Shown: positions 47,151 through 56,264, counted from the stretch's first letter. The stretch is 64,000 bases of DNA from Moheibacter stercoris (GCF_040545805.1 NZ_JBEPMO010000010.1:35059-99058); one strand, 5' to 3'. A program made the numbers and translations. The notes: a model not told the origin generated them from the sequence alone.

Positions 47151-48191
47151 ATGAAGAAACTTTCCTTGTTATTTCTTCCTTTCTTTGGCTTATTTGCTCA
47201 AATTCCTTCTTATTATGATGGAATTGATTTCACACAATCGCCAGCTGAATTGGAAGTAGATCTTCGAAATCTTGTCATCGCGACACATACCTACGAACTT
47301 ATTTATACACCCGAAGTTTGGGATGCTTTAAAATTGTCAGATCTCAATCCAGATAATCCCGAAAATGTCTTTTTAATTTATGGTCAGGATGATAGTTCAG
47401 AAGATTCAAGATATCATCGAACGCGTGACAAAGATGAATCTTGCCATACCAATTCATGTGCAGGAAAATGGGTGAGAGAGCATGTTTTTCCAAAATCTTT
47501 GGCGGTTCCGTCCTTTGATGTGGAAGGACCCGGAGCAGATGCTCATGCAATTCGACCGATTGATAGCCAAATGAACCAAACTCGGTCCAATCGTAAATTT
47601 GTCGAGGGTTCTGGTTTTTCATCGATTAATTCACAAGGATATTTCTATCCGGGAGACGAGTGGAAAGGAGACGTTGCGCGTATGATGATGTACATGCACA
47701 TTCGTTATGCTAGTCGTTGCAAAGCAAGTTTTGTTGCCACTAGCTCTACAATCCATCATCCGGAAATGCCCGATATATTTTTGAAATGGAATGCAGAAGA
47801 TCCGGTTTCAGAACACGAACTAGTTCGAAACGAAGTCTTGCAAAATCGTCAAGGAAATCGAAATCCATTTATCGATAATCCTTATTTGGCCACCAAATTA
47901 TGGGGAGGTGAAGAAGCCGAAAATACTTGGGAAGAATTATCCAATCAAGAATTCACTGAAAAACGAACCGATGTTTATCCCAATCCTAGTAATGGGAAAT
48001 TCCAAATTTCCACTTCTAGAAAAATTGAAAAATTGGTTGTTTACGATCTTTCAGGAGGATTGATTGAGGAATTTCAATCAAAAGAAAATTCTCAAGTTGA
48101 TTTAGAAGGAAAACCCGATGGAACCTATATTTTGGTCATCAACTACCAAGACCGAACAAGAGAAACCAAAAAGATAATTCTTCAAAAATAA
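47151..48191 (+). CDS. Secreted endonuclease I family nuclease with type IX sorting domain
   Basis: This is a 346-aa exported nuclease of the endonuclease I family (EndA/NucM-like). A signal peptide ends near residue 16 (FGLFAQ). The catalytic region (about 25-250) has WVREHVFPKSLAVPSF with the active-site His, then DAHAIRPIDSQMNQTRSNRKF and GDVARMMMYMHIRYA, the usual metal and structural motifs. The last 75 residues, starting VYPNPSNGKFQIS and ending TKKIILQK, are a type A C-terminal sorting domain. Its job is likely nutrient nucleic-acid digestion. A terminator follows. Confidence 0.92.
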   Translation: MKKLSLLFLPFFGLFAQIPSYYDGIDFTQSPAELEVDLRNLVIATHTYELIYTPEVWDALKLSDLNPDNPENVFLIYGQDDSSEDSRYHRTRDKDESCHTNSCAGKWVREHVFPKSLAVPSFDVEGPGADAHAIRPIDSQMNQTRSNRKFVEGSGFSSINSQGYFYPGDEWKGDVARMMMYMHIRYASRCKASFVATSSTIHHPEMPDIFLKWNAEDPVSEHELVRNEVLQNRQGNRNPFIDNPYLATKLWGGEEAENTWEELSNQEFTEKRTDVYPNPSNGKFQISTSRKIEKLVVYDLSGGLIEEFQSKENSQVDLEGKPDGTYILVINYQDRTRETKKIILQK

Positions 48192-48196
48192 ATTCT

Positions 48197-48234
48197 AAAA
48201 ACCTTTGCAATCATCAGTTTCAAAGGTTTTTTTT
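48197..48234 (+). terminator. Terminator after the endonuclease I gene
   Basis: An 11-bp stem (AAAAACCTTTG / CAAAGGTTTTT) with a 13-base loop is followed by T residues. Confidence 0.85.
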
Positions 48235-48275
48235 ATGCGCTAAAATTTGCACCTTTGCATTCAAAATTTAGTCAA

Positions 48276-49979
48276 ATGGCCATTCAAAAACCGTCCATTC
48301 CAAAAGGAACCCGAGATTTTTCACCCGAAGAAGTATGCAAAAGACAATACATTTTTGACAAAATCCGTCATCAATTTCAATTGTTTGGCTATGCGCCTAT
48401 TGAAACTCCTTCGTTTGAAAATCTTTCGACTCTTACCGGAAAATATGGGGAAGAAGGCGACCGTTTGATTTTTAAAATTCTCAATTCTGGGGATTATTTT
48501 GTTCAATTGAAAATTTCAATCAAAGAATATTTTAAAATCTTATATAGTTCTGCATTTTATTATATTGTGAAAAATAGCATAGATGATAATATAGACTATA
48601 CTGAATTCTATAAACATTTTAAATCTGATTCAAATATAAATTCGCAAAAAAGGTTTTATGAATCTGATTTTATAAATATCGATAACTTAAGAATTAGAGA
48701 AATTTTCGAAAATGAAATGAATTCTATATTAAAAGAAGCCTCATTTAATTCATATATAGTTAATACTTACAATGAAAATAAGGTTTCAGATTTCATTGAT
48801 TTTAAAGAATCAAATTATGTGAAAATTTTAATGGAAAGTTCATTTTTGACATTTTTCTCAGAGCTTCCTTCAAATACATTAACTTCCCAAATCTCCGAAA
48901 AAGCGCTTCGCTACGATTTAACGGTGCCTTTTGCACGTTACGTCGTACAACACCAAAACGAAATCAGTTTGCCATTTAAGCGCTACCAAATGCAACCCGT
49001 TTGGCGTGCCGATCGTCCACAAAAAGGTCGTTTCCGTGAATTTTATCAGTGCGATGCCGATGTTGTAGGAAGTGATTCGCTTTTGCAAGAAGTTGAATTG
49101 GTGAGTTTGTACGATTCGGTTTTCAATGAATTGGGAGTTGGCGTAGAAATTCACTTCAACAACCGCAAAATCTTAAGCGGATTGGCTGAAGTCGCCAACA
49201 TATCAGACAAATTGATTGACTTTACCGTTGCTTTGGACAAATTGGACAAAATCGGGGAAGAGAAAGTCAAAGAAGAAATGCTTCAAAGAGGAATTTCGGA
49301 AGAGGCGATTCAAATTCTTTCGCCTTTGTTCCAAATGTCGGGTGATTTCCAATCCCAATTAACTTCCCTAACTTCGATTTTAAATTCTTCCGAAATTGGA
49401 ATGAAAGGAATCGAAGAAGTTCGTTTTGTGTTTGAGAAAATCCAGAAATTAGGCTTAAAATCTTCTGATTTGGTGTTGAATTTAACCCTTGCACGCGGAT
49501 TGGATTATTATACAGGAGCCATTTTGGAAGTCAAAGCCAAAGGTGTTCAATTGGGGTCCATCGGTGGAGGAGGTCGCTACGATGATTTGACTGGAATCTT
49601 TGGATTGAAAGGATTGTCAGGAGTGGGAATTTCTTTTGGTTTGGACCGAATTTATTTGGTTATCGAAGAATTGAATTTATTCCCAGAATCGATTCAAAAT
49701 TCATTGGATGTTTTGTTCATCAATTTTGGTGAAGCAGAAGCCGACAAAGCAATGGAACTGTCTATGCAATTACGTTCCAAAGGAATTCGTTGCGAGGTTT
49801 ATCCAGATGCTGTCAAAATGAAAAAACAAATGCAATACGCCGACAAAAAAGCGGTGAAATATGTGGTCATTATTGGCGAAGAAGAATTAAATGCAGGAAA
49901 TGCAACCTTGAAAAACATGGTTTCAGGTGAACAATCTACTTTGAAGTTTGAAGAGTTGGTCAATTCTCTCGACATTTAA
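48276..49979 (+). CDS. hisS: Histidyl-tRNA synthetase with large in-frame insertion
   Basis: This is a cytoplasmic class II synthetase that charges tRNA-His. The start at 48276 gives MAIQKPSIPKGTRDFSP, the conserved N-terminus; an ATG seven codons upstream adds nothing. Motif 2 is QPVWRADRPQKGRFREF, the HisRS loop is LARGLDYYTG, and motif 3 is GVGISFGLDRI. The protein is 567 aa, against about 455 usual in the phylum. The excess lies at 48498-48863 between GEEGDRLIFKILNSGDY and LTSQISEKALRYDLTVPFA, where relatives have a short variable loop. The flanking enzyme is fully conserved, so the gene is very likely functional or recently so. Confidence 0.93.
   Translation: MAIQKPSIPKGTRDFSPEEVCKRQYIFDKIRHQFQLFGYAPIETPSFENLSTLTGKYGEEGDRLIFKILNSGDYFVQLKISIKEYFKILYSSAFYYIVKNSIDDNIDYTEFYKHFKSDSNINSQKRFYESDFINIDNLRIREIFENEMNSILKEASFNSYIVNTYNENKVSDFIDFKESNYVKILMESSFLTFFSELPSNTLTSQISEKALRYDLTVPFARYVVQHQNEISLPFKRYQMQPVWRADRPQKGRFREFYQCDADVVGSDSLLQEVELVSLYDSVFNELGVGVEIHFNNRKILSGLAEVANISDKLIDFTVALDKLDKIGEEKVKEEMLQRGISEEAIQILSPLFQMSGDFQSQLTSLTSILNSSEIGMKGIEEVRFVFEKIQKLGLKSSDLVLNLTLARGLDYYTGAILEVKAKGVQLGSIGGGGRYDDLTGIFGLKGLSGVGISFGLDRIYLVIEELNLFPESIQNSLDVLFINFGEAEADKAMELSMQLRSKGIRCEVYPDAVKMKKQMQYADKKAVKYVVIIGEEELNAGNATLKNMVSGEQSTLKFEELVNSLDI
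48498..48863 (+). other. AT-rich in-frame insertion inside hisS
   Basis: About 366 bases (122 codons, replacing a normal loop of some 15-19 residues) are open in the hisS frame without a stop, despite being far more AT-rich than the gene around them. Codon use changes abruptly: ATA for Ile is used repeatedly here but scarcely in the rest of hisS. The encoded segment is rich in Ile, Asn, Phe, Tyr, Lys and Ser, is predicted mostly helical, and matches no family I know. No intein-type Cys/Ser splice junction or terminal Asn is visible. Exact borders are uncertain by several codons. Confidence 0.8.
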
Positions 49980-50004
49980 ATAGTTCTATAGAAGTTTTCA
50001 AAGT

Positions 50005-50088
50005 GTATTTTTCAAAGTTAACAATCGTATTTTTCAAAGTTGAACACCGTATTTTTCAAAGTTGACAATTGTATTTTTCAAAATTAAC
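50005..50088. repeat. Array of 22-bp direct repeats
   Basis: Three full copies begin at 50005, 50027 and 50049, and a fourth, partial one at 50071, each starting GTATTTTTCAAA(G/A)TT. The period is exactly 22 bases; a degenerate half copy (TTTTCAAAGT) precedes the first. The array fills the gap between hisS and the DUF4143 gene and ends about 28 bases before that gene's ATG. Confidence 0.9.
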
Positions 50089-50116
50089 GTATATTTGATT
50101 TTCCAAATAACTGAAT

Positions 50117-51277
50117 ATGAGTGTCAAGCGGACGATCAAAAAAGAACTTGATTTTTATTGTGAAAAGTATCCCGTTCTGGCTATAACGGGGCCTCGACAA
50201 TCAGGTAAAACAACGTTTTTGAAAGAAGAATTTCCAAATTACCGATATGTGAATTTGGAAAATCCAGACATTCGAAACTTTGCAGAATTTGACACCAAAA
50301 ATTTTCTTTTGGAATATGATCAATATGTCATTTTGGATGAAGTCCAACGAGTTCCAACTTTATTTTCGTATTTACAAGCCAAGGTAGATGAAGATAAAAT
50401 AATGGGTCAATACATCCTTTCAGGATCCCAAAATTTTCATTTGATGCAGAATATTTCCCAAAGTCTAGCAGGGAGAGTCGCATTGTTTAAGCTTTTTCCG
50501 TTTGATTTTAGTGAAATGCAATCGGGAGGATTTTTATCAGACGATTATGCCGTAAACCTCCAAAGAGGATTTTATCCCGCAATATTTGACCGAAATATTC
50601 CACCCAAAACTTTTTATTCCAATTATATTCAAACCTATGTGGAGCGTGATTTGACTGAGATTTTAAATGTGAAAGATTTGAAATCTTTTCGAAATTTTGT
50701 TTCATTGTGCGCTTCTCGAGTAGGTCAATTATTGAATTTGAATTCTTTGGCAAATGAATGCGGAATTTCACAACCAACTGCCAAATCCTGGATTTCGGTT
50801 TTGGAAAGTAGTTATATCATCTTTTTGTTACAGCCTCATCATTCCAATTTCAATAAGCGGATAACCAAAAGTCCTAAATTGTATTTTTACGATCCAGGAT
50901 TATTGAGTTTTTTACTGAAATTAAATGATCCAAAAGATTTACTATTGCATCCGTTGAAAGGAAGTTTGTTTGAAAACTTTGTGATAGCTGAATTTATTAA
51001 AAACAATTACCATCAAAACTTAAATCGTGATTTTTGGTTTTGGAGAGATGTTCAAGGACACGAAGTAGATCTGATTTGGCAGGATACGCCCAAATTGAAT
51101 ATTCTGGAAATAAAAGCGACTCAAACGATAATGACCGATATGTTCAAAGGTTTGACTTATTTCGAAAATTTAGCAGGTGATTCGATTCAATCCAAAACTT
51201 TGATTCACACAGGAGATTTTTCCCAAAAAAGAGAATTGGGCAATTTGGTGAGTTGGGAGAAGATAGATGAAATTTAA
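50117..51277 (+). CDS. AAA ATPase with DUF4143 domain
   Basis: This is a 386-aa predicted P-loop ATPase of the AAA_14 / DUF4143 type. Walker A is GPRQSGKTTFL near residue 26 and Walker B is YVILDEVQRVP near residue 75. The central SGSQNFHLMQNISQSLAGRVA is the sensor segment. A winged-helix-like stretch (LLNLNSLANECGISQPTAKSWISVLESSYII) follows at about 200-240, and the C-terminal DUF4143 part has a nuclease-like pattern (GHEVDLIWQ, ILEIKAT). Such genes are common, patchily distributed, and of unknown role. Here it sits alone after a 22-bp repeat array and before an IS remnant, suggesting an acquired segment. Confidence 0.85.
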   Translation: MSVKRTIKKELDFYCEKYPVLAITGPRQSGKTTFLKEEFPNYRYVNLENPDIRNFAEFDTKNFLLEYDQYVILDEVQRVPTLFSYLQAKVDEDKIMGQYILSGSQNFHLMQNISQSLAGRVALFKLFPFDFSEMQSGGFLSDDYAVNLQRGFYPAIFDRNIPPKTFYSNYIQTYVERDLTEILNVKDLKSFRNFVSLCASRVGQLLNLNSLANECGISQPTAKSWISVLESSYIIFLLQPHHSNFNKRITKSPKLYFYDPGLLSFLLKLNDPKDLLLHPLKGSLFENFVIAEFIKNNYHQNLNRDFWFWRDVQGHEVDLIWQDTPKLNILEIKATQTIMTDMFKGLTYFENLAGDSIQSKTLIHTGDFSQKRELGNLVSWEKIDEI

Positions 51278-51287
51278 CTTATTAGAT

Positions 51288-52344
51288 ACCCCTTGTGTAT
51301 TTTAAATAATTTGAGTTTTTAAACTGTTGATATTTCGGCCAAAGTATTCCTTATTAATGAATTGAACAATTGTCAGTGCGGTAATTTTAGCCAAAATACG
51401 AGTTTTAAAACCGTCAAAAGTTTTCGCATAATTACGTCTGATCATAAACTGGTCGCAAAGCTGAGAGAATAGCGTTTATTCATTTGTTGTTATTTTATAT
51501 TTTGGAATTCATGATATGCTTCGCAATTCAATGCGTTTTCTATATTTTTTGAAAAGATAATATTGAGGTTTGTAGTCTTTTTGATTGATTCTTTTAGGCG
51601 TTTCTAATTCAATATTGACTGATTCAAACAAATCAATCTGTATTTCTGATGAAAGATATCCTTTGTCGCCAAGTAGCACACAATCTGATAGTTGATTTTT
51701 TATGTCCTTTAGAAAGTGGATATCGTGAACCGATGCAGGACTTATGTCCACGCTTTGAAAAACTCCACTTACAGAACATACTGCGTGAAGTTTGTATCCA
51801 TAAAAAGACATTTGCTGCGAGGCACAGAAACCTCTGTTTGGAAAACAATAATCTTGCTCTTTGCATATCTTAGAACGTGAACTTCTTGCTATCTTACATA
51901 TTTCCAGCGGCATACTATCCACAATAAAACAATCTTCAAACTCATTAAATTGTTGTGCTAATTTCAGACGAATTTCATTGATTTCAAAAGCCAATTTCCT
52001 TTTTCTACGGTTGTAAACACTGCGTTCTATTTTAGTTTTGAGTGAAGTAGGGAGATTTCTAAACAAATGATTTTCACTGTCAATACCCATAAATTCTGCT
52101 GTCAGAGCTAAACTTATCAATTCTAAATCTTTCATTTGAGGAGATCTCCTTTGGTAACTCAAAAGTGTATCAGATGATATTTTTCTCAATACTTCCAAAA
52201 TTGACTACGTCGAACCACTCCGTTAGGTTTCTTTCGTAATTTGCAATTAAGTTGTTCATTGTAAATGTTTTATGACAAAAACAATTTACTGATTTTCAAT
52301 CAGATGAACAACTTTTTTATCCTAATTCAGAATGTACAACAGGT
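51288..52344 (-). mobile_element. Decayed IS982 family insertion sequence
   Basis: The element is about 1057 bp and holds one IS982-type transposase remnant. The ends are imperfect inverted repeats (ACCCC-TTGTGTATTTT at the left, ACCTGTTGTACATTCT at the right, read inwards). The flanks TATTAGAT (51280-51287) and TATTAATT (52345-52352) agree in six of eight positions, as expected for an old 8-bp target duplication. The ends are inferred, with an uncertainty of a few bases. Confidence 0.75.
51302..52259 (-). pseudogene. IS982 transposase, frameshifted and interrupted
   Basis: The gene begins with an ATG at 52259 (MNNLIANYERNLTEW), loses frame at a T-run near 52197-52200 (one extra base), and continues in another frame with SPQMKDLELISLALTAEFMGID, the DDE-type segment CFIVDSMPLEIC, and LLGDKGYLSSEI. 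After KRIE a 51-bp stretch (51476-51526) with stop codons interrupts it. The frame then resumes with TLFSQLCDQFMIRRNYAKTF and ends at 51302. Without the two lesions it would encode a normal IS982 transposase of about 300 aa. As it stands it cannot make an active enzyme. Confidence 0.85.
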
Positions 52345-52406
52345 TATTAATTTTGGTTCAAATACCTTGAATCGTTAAATAAACCTTAAACTTTAGCGAA
52401 AATTTT

Positions 52407-52414
52407 TATCTTTG
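52407..52414 (+). promoter_or_regulatory. Promoter -7 box for the dipeptidyl peptidase gene
   Basis: TATCTTTG is a perfect TAnnTTTG match 27 bases before the ATG at 52442. A clear -33 TTG is not in register. Confidence 0.5.
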
Positions 52415-52441
52415 AGATTGCTCAAAAGCAGATTGACAAAG

Positions 52442-54604
52442 ATGAAAGCGAAATTATTTCTTATTTGTGCACTTGTTGCCTTTGCATTACAAGCACAAAA
52501 AATCACCTTAGATGGAATTTGGGGTGGAAAATATCGAACCAATATGTTATGGGGAATTTCCTCCATGAATGATGGCGAACATTATACCATCCAAGAACAA
52601 AACGGGATTTATCAGTATTCCTATGCTTCTTTTGCGAGTGGTAACGAATCCAAAAAATTGGTCGTTTCGGGAGCTTATGATGCCTACGAATTTAGTTCCG
52701 ATGAGAAATTTATTTTGGTCGCAACCGATTCCAATCCTATTTACCGCCATTCCTTTTCTGCCAATTGGAAGGTGTACAATGTCGCAACCAAAAATTTCAC
52801 ACCCATTTTTGATGGGAAACCTGTTCAGGAACCGACTTTTTCTCCCGATGCAAAAAAGGTTGCTTTTGTGTTTGAAAACAATATTTACATCCAGAATTTA
52901 GCAGACCAAAAAATAACGCAGGTCACAACCGATGGTGCTAAAAATAAAGTGATCAATGGAATTTGTGATTGGGTATACGAAGAGGAATTTGGATTTGTGA
53001 GACATTTCGATTGGAATGCTGACGGAACAAGTTTGGCTTTTGTTCGTTTTGACGAATCCCAGGTGCGTGAATTCTACATTCCTATATATGAGAACAATTT
53101 GTATCCGTACGAAATGCGATTCAAATATCCGAAAGCAGGGGAAGAAAATTCCAAAGTGAGCTTGCATTTGTATGATTTAGCTTCAGCAAAAACTTCCACC
53201 GTAAATGTAAGTTCGGTTGAAAATTATTATATCCCAAAAATTGAATTTACTTCAGAAAAAAATACATTGGCAGTTTTGACGTCCAATCGTCATCAGAACA
53301 AAGTCGATGTGAATTTTGTCAACATTACCAATGGGAATTTGACCAAATTATTTACGGAAACGGACAAAGCATGGATTGAAACCGATGATTTTACGTTGGA
53401 ATTTTTAGATGACAACAGTTTCATTTGGACTTCTGAGCGTGATGGAAACCGACATATTTATCATTACGATAAATCAGGAAAGATTAAAAATCAGATAACC
53501 AAAGGAGATTGGGAAGTCACGAATTATTATGGATTCGATCCAAAGGATAAAACTGTTTATTTTCAAGCCAATCAATTCAAGGGTAAACGAATTTCAACTG
53601 AAAAACATATTTACAAAATCAATCTAGATGGTTCCAAAATGGAAATCTTGAACAAGAAAAATGGAACGAATTCAGCTGATTTTAGTAAGAATTTCCGCTA
53701 TTTCATTTTGAATCATTCTTCCGTTACAGAGCCAACTTCGTTTGTGTTAGCCGATGGGAAAACGCAGAAAGAATTGGGCGTAATTGTCGATAATTCCTCT
53801 TTACTTGGAAGATTAAAATCAGACAATTTCGGAACCAAAGAAATGTTCACCTTGAAAACAGAAATTGGAACAGAATTGAACGCTTACATCATCAAACCGA
53901 AAGATTTCAATCCGAAAAAGAAATATCCGGTGATGATGTATCAATATTCAGGGCCTGGTTCGCAAGAAGTAAAAAATGCTTGGATGTCTATGAACGATCA
54001 ATGGCATTTCTTATTGGCTCAAGAAGGTTATGTTGTGGTAACGGTTGACGGACGTGGAACCGGTGGAAAAGGAGCTGCTTTCAAAAAGCAAACCTATATG
54101 GATTTGGGTAAATTGGAAGTTGAAGACCAAATTTTGGCAGCCAAAGCAATTGCAAAATATGATTTTGTAGATGCTTCGAGAATCGGAATTTGGGGTTGGA
54201 GTTATGGTGGATATATGTCATCCAATTGTTTGTTTAGAGGAGGAGATACCTTCAAAATGGCCATTGCAGTTGCGCCTGTGACCAATTGGAGATATTATGA
54301 TACGGTTTATACAGAACGTTTCATGCGTACACCACAAGAAAATCCTAACGGATACGACAAAAATTCTCCGATTACCTATGCCAACCAATACAATGATCAA
54401 AAACAAAAATTCCTATTGGTTCATGGAACAGCAGACGATAATGTCCATGTTCAAAACGCGATGGATTTAGCTTCGGCTTTGATTCATGCCAACAAACAGT
54501 TTGACATGATGATGTATCCAGACAAAAACCATGGGATTTATGGAGGAGCAACACGTTTGCAATTGTATACGTTGATGACGAATTACATCAAAAATAATTT
54601 ATAA
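52442..54604 (+). CDS. Dipeptidyl peptidase IV family (S9) exopeptidase
   Basis: The enzyme removes dipeptides from protein N-termini, commonly after Pro or Ala, in the periplasm or at the surface. It is 720 aa. A signal peptide ends near residue 18 (ALQAQ). An N-terminal beta propeller carries CDWVYEEEF near residue 178, the glutamates that bind the substrate amino group. The catalytic triad is about Ser587 (GWSYGGY), Asp665 (GTADDNVH) and His697 (KNHGIYGG). The start at 52442 gives the signal peptide directly; an upstream in-frame TTG at 52412 would overlap the promoter. Four peptide transporter genes follow. Confidence 0.95.
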   Translation: MKAKLFLICALVAFALQAQKITLDGIWGGKYRTNMLWGISSMNDGEHYTIQEQNGIYQYSYASFASGNESKKLVVSGAYDAYEFSSDEKFILVATDSNPIYRHSFSANWKVYNVATKNFTPIFDGKPVQEPTFSPDAKKVAFVFENNIYIQNLADQKITQVTTDGAKNKVINGICDWVYEEEFGFVRHFDWNADGTSLAFVRFDESQVREFYIPIYENNLYPYEMRFKYPKAGEENSKVSLHLYDLASAKTSTVNVSSVENYYIPKIEFTSEKNTLAVLTSNRHQNKVDVNFVNITNGNLTKLFTETDKAWIETDDFTLEFLDDNSFIWTSERDGNRHIYHYDKSGKIKNQITKGDWEVTNYYGFDPKDKTVYFQANQFKGKRISTEKHIYKINLDGSKMEILNKKNGTNSADFSKNFRYFILNHSSVTEPTSFVLADGKTQKELGVIVDNSSLLGRLKSDNFGTKEMFTLKTEIGTELNAYIIKPKDFNPKKKYPVMMYQYSGPGSQEVKNAWMSMNDQWHFLLAQEGYVVVTVDGRGTGGKGAAFKKQTYMDLGKLEVEDQILAAKAIAKYDFVDASRIGIWGWSYGGYMSSNCLFRGGDTFKMAIAVAPVTNWRYYDTVYTERFMRTPQENPNGYDKNSPITYANQYNDQKQKFLLVHGTADDNVHVQNAMDLASALIHANKQFDMMMYPDKNHGIYGGATRLQLYTLMTNYIKNNL

Positions 54605-54651
54605 GAGAAACTAAAAAACTAATAATATAAAACGATTAAAATTTAACATAT

Positions 54652-56232
54652 ATGGTTGAGGACAAAGGTTTAGTAAATCATCTCAGTAGGTTAGGGATAG
54701 ATGATAAAATGGTCAATGGGCATCCTGCGGGATTGTTTGTTTTGTTTTTCACAGAAATGTGGGAGCGTTTTAGTTATTATGGAATGCGTGCTTTATTGAC
54801 GCTTTTCTTGGTAAGTACATTGGCCGATGGTGGATGGGAATGGACTCGTGAAGATGCGATGAAATTATATGGATGGTACACTGGATTGGTGTATTTAACT
54901 CCTCTGATTGGAGGAATGATTGCTGACCGTTTGACCGGATTTAAAAAGGCCATTTTGTTAGGTGCTCTAATCATGACGTTGGGTCATGCTTCAATGGCTT
55001 TGGAAGGTTTTAACAAGAACTTCTTTTACTTAGGTTTGGTGTTTATGATTTTGGGTAATGGTTTGTTTAAACCGAATATTTCTTCGATGGTTGGAAATTT
55101 ATATCCAGATTCAAGCTCAAAGAAAGACGCAGGTTACACCATTTTCTACATGGGTATTAATGCGGGTGCGTTCTTAGGAATGTTGTTATGTGGTTACATC
55201 GGTGAGAAAATCGGGTGGCATTACGGATTTGGTTTAGCGGGAGTTTTCATGTTCTTCGGAATGTTACAATTTTATTTCGGACATAAAATCTTCGGAATCA
55301 TTGGTGAATCTCCAAAAGAAGTAAAAGCTTTCCAAGCTGAACAAGCAAAAACAGAAGAACCTGTTGAGGAAGTACCAAGTAACATTGTGCGTGATCGTTT
55401 GATTGTCGTAGCAGTATTAATGTTGGCAAGTATCGTTTTCTTCTTATCGTTTGAACAAGCAGGTGGTTCTATGTCCATTTTTGCTTTGGATTATACCCAA
55501 AGAGTACTTGACGGAAATGCGGCGACTACTTTTAAATGGGTCGATATGATTTTGACAATCGTTCCTATTGGGATTGTTACCGTGGTTTTGTATGCTTTGG
55601 CTAAGAAAATTTACAAACAATATCCGCTAACAATTATATTTACAGCTATCTCCTTTGTCATCATTTGGGGATTAGGATTGTGGAAAATTTTCAGAGAATT
55701 CAATTCAGTTCAAACAGAAGTTGCAGCTTCTTGGTTCCAAATTCTAAACTCATTCTTCATCATTGCATTGGCTGGGTCTTTCAGTAAATTCTGGGAAAAA
55801 ACTTGGAATCCTTCTGGACCGGTAAAATTTGCTTTGGGATTAATTCTAGTCGGAATTGGTTTTGCTGCTTTGGCGTATGGAGCTTCCGATATTCCGCAAG
55901 GAGCGAAGACAGCTTCTGTTAGTATGATTTGGTTGATCATTGCCTATTTCTTCCATACAACCGGAGAATTATGTTTATCACCAGTCGGATTATCCTATGT
56001 GTCGAAATTATCTCCTAAAAAATTCTTGGGATTATTATTCGGATTCTGGTTCTGTGCTTCTGCAATTGCAAACTTCATTGGAGGATTCTTAGGATCTACC
56101 ATTGATTCAATTGTAGAACAACATTCCATGTCCTATTTCTTTATGATTTTCGCAATCATTCCAGCGATTACAGCTGTATTGTTGATTGTATTTAATCCAA
56201 TTTTGAAAAAAATGATGCACGGAATAAAATAA
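54652..56232 (+). CDS. POT family peptide transporter 1
   Basis: This is a proton-coupled oligopeptide symporter of the inner membrane, 526 aa. The proton-binding motif is FTEMWERFSYYGMRALL near residue 30 (ExxERFxYY). PTR signatures GNGLFKPNISSMVGNLY and FYMGINAGAFLGMLLCGYIGE are present. About 12 helices are visible; it lacks the two extra helices between the halves that transporter 4 has. It is 47 bases after the dipeptidyl peptidase gene, so release and uptake of dipeptides are linked. Specific substrates cannot be read from the sequence. Confidence 0.94.
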   Translation: MVEDKGLVNHLSRLGIDDKMVNGHPAGLFVLFFTEMWERFSYYGMRALLTLFLVSTLADGGWEWTREDAMKLYGWYTGLVYLTPLIGGMIADRLTGFKKAILLGALIMTLGHASMALEGFNKNFFYLGLVFMILGNGLFKPNISSMVGNLYPDSSSKKDAGYTIFYMGINAGAFLGMLLCGYIGEKIGWHYGFGLAGVFMFFGMLQFYFGHKIFGIIGESPKEVKAFQAEQAKTEEPVEEVPSNIVRDRLIVVAVLMLASIVFFLSFEQAGGSMSIFALDYTQRVLDGNAATTFKWVDMILTIVPIGIVTVVLYALAKKIYKQYPLTIIFTAISFVIIWGLGLWKIFREFNSVQTEVAASWFQILNSFFIIALAGSFSKFWEKTWNPSGPVKFALGLILVGIGFAALAYGASDIPQGAKTASVSMIWLIIAYFFHTTGELCLSPVGLSYVSKLSPKKFLGLLFGFWFCASAIANFIGGFLGSTIDSIVEQHSMSYFFMIFAIIPAITAVLLIVFNPILKKMMHGIK

Positions 56233-56264
56233 TCAAGGATAATACTATATTATTTATAAATTAG

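Noticed and set aside
48498..48863. Intein in HisRS
   Set aside because: No Cys or Ser at the left junction, no His-Asn at the right end, and no block A or B motifs; the insert is also too short for most inteins.
50005..50088. CRISPR array
   Set aside because: The copies abut with no unique spacers of 30 or so bases and no cas genes are near.
50117..51277. Phage-defence system
   Set aside because: A single DUF4143 ATPase with no nuclease, methylase or toxin partner gives no support for a defence role.
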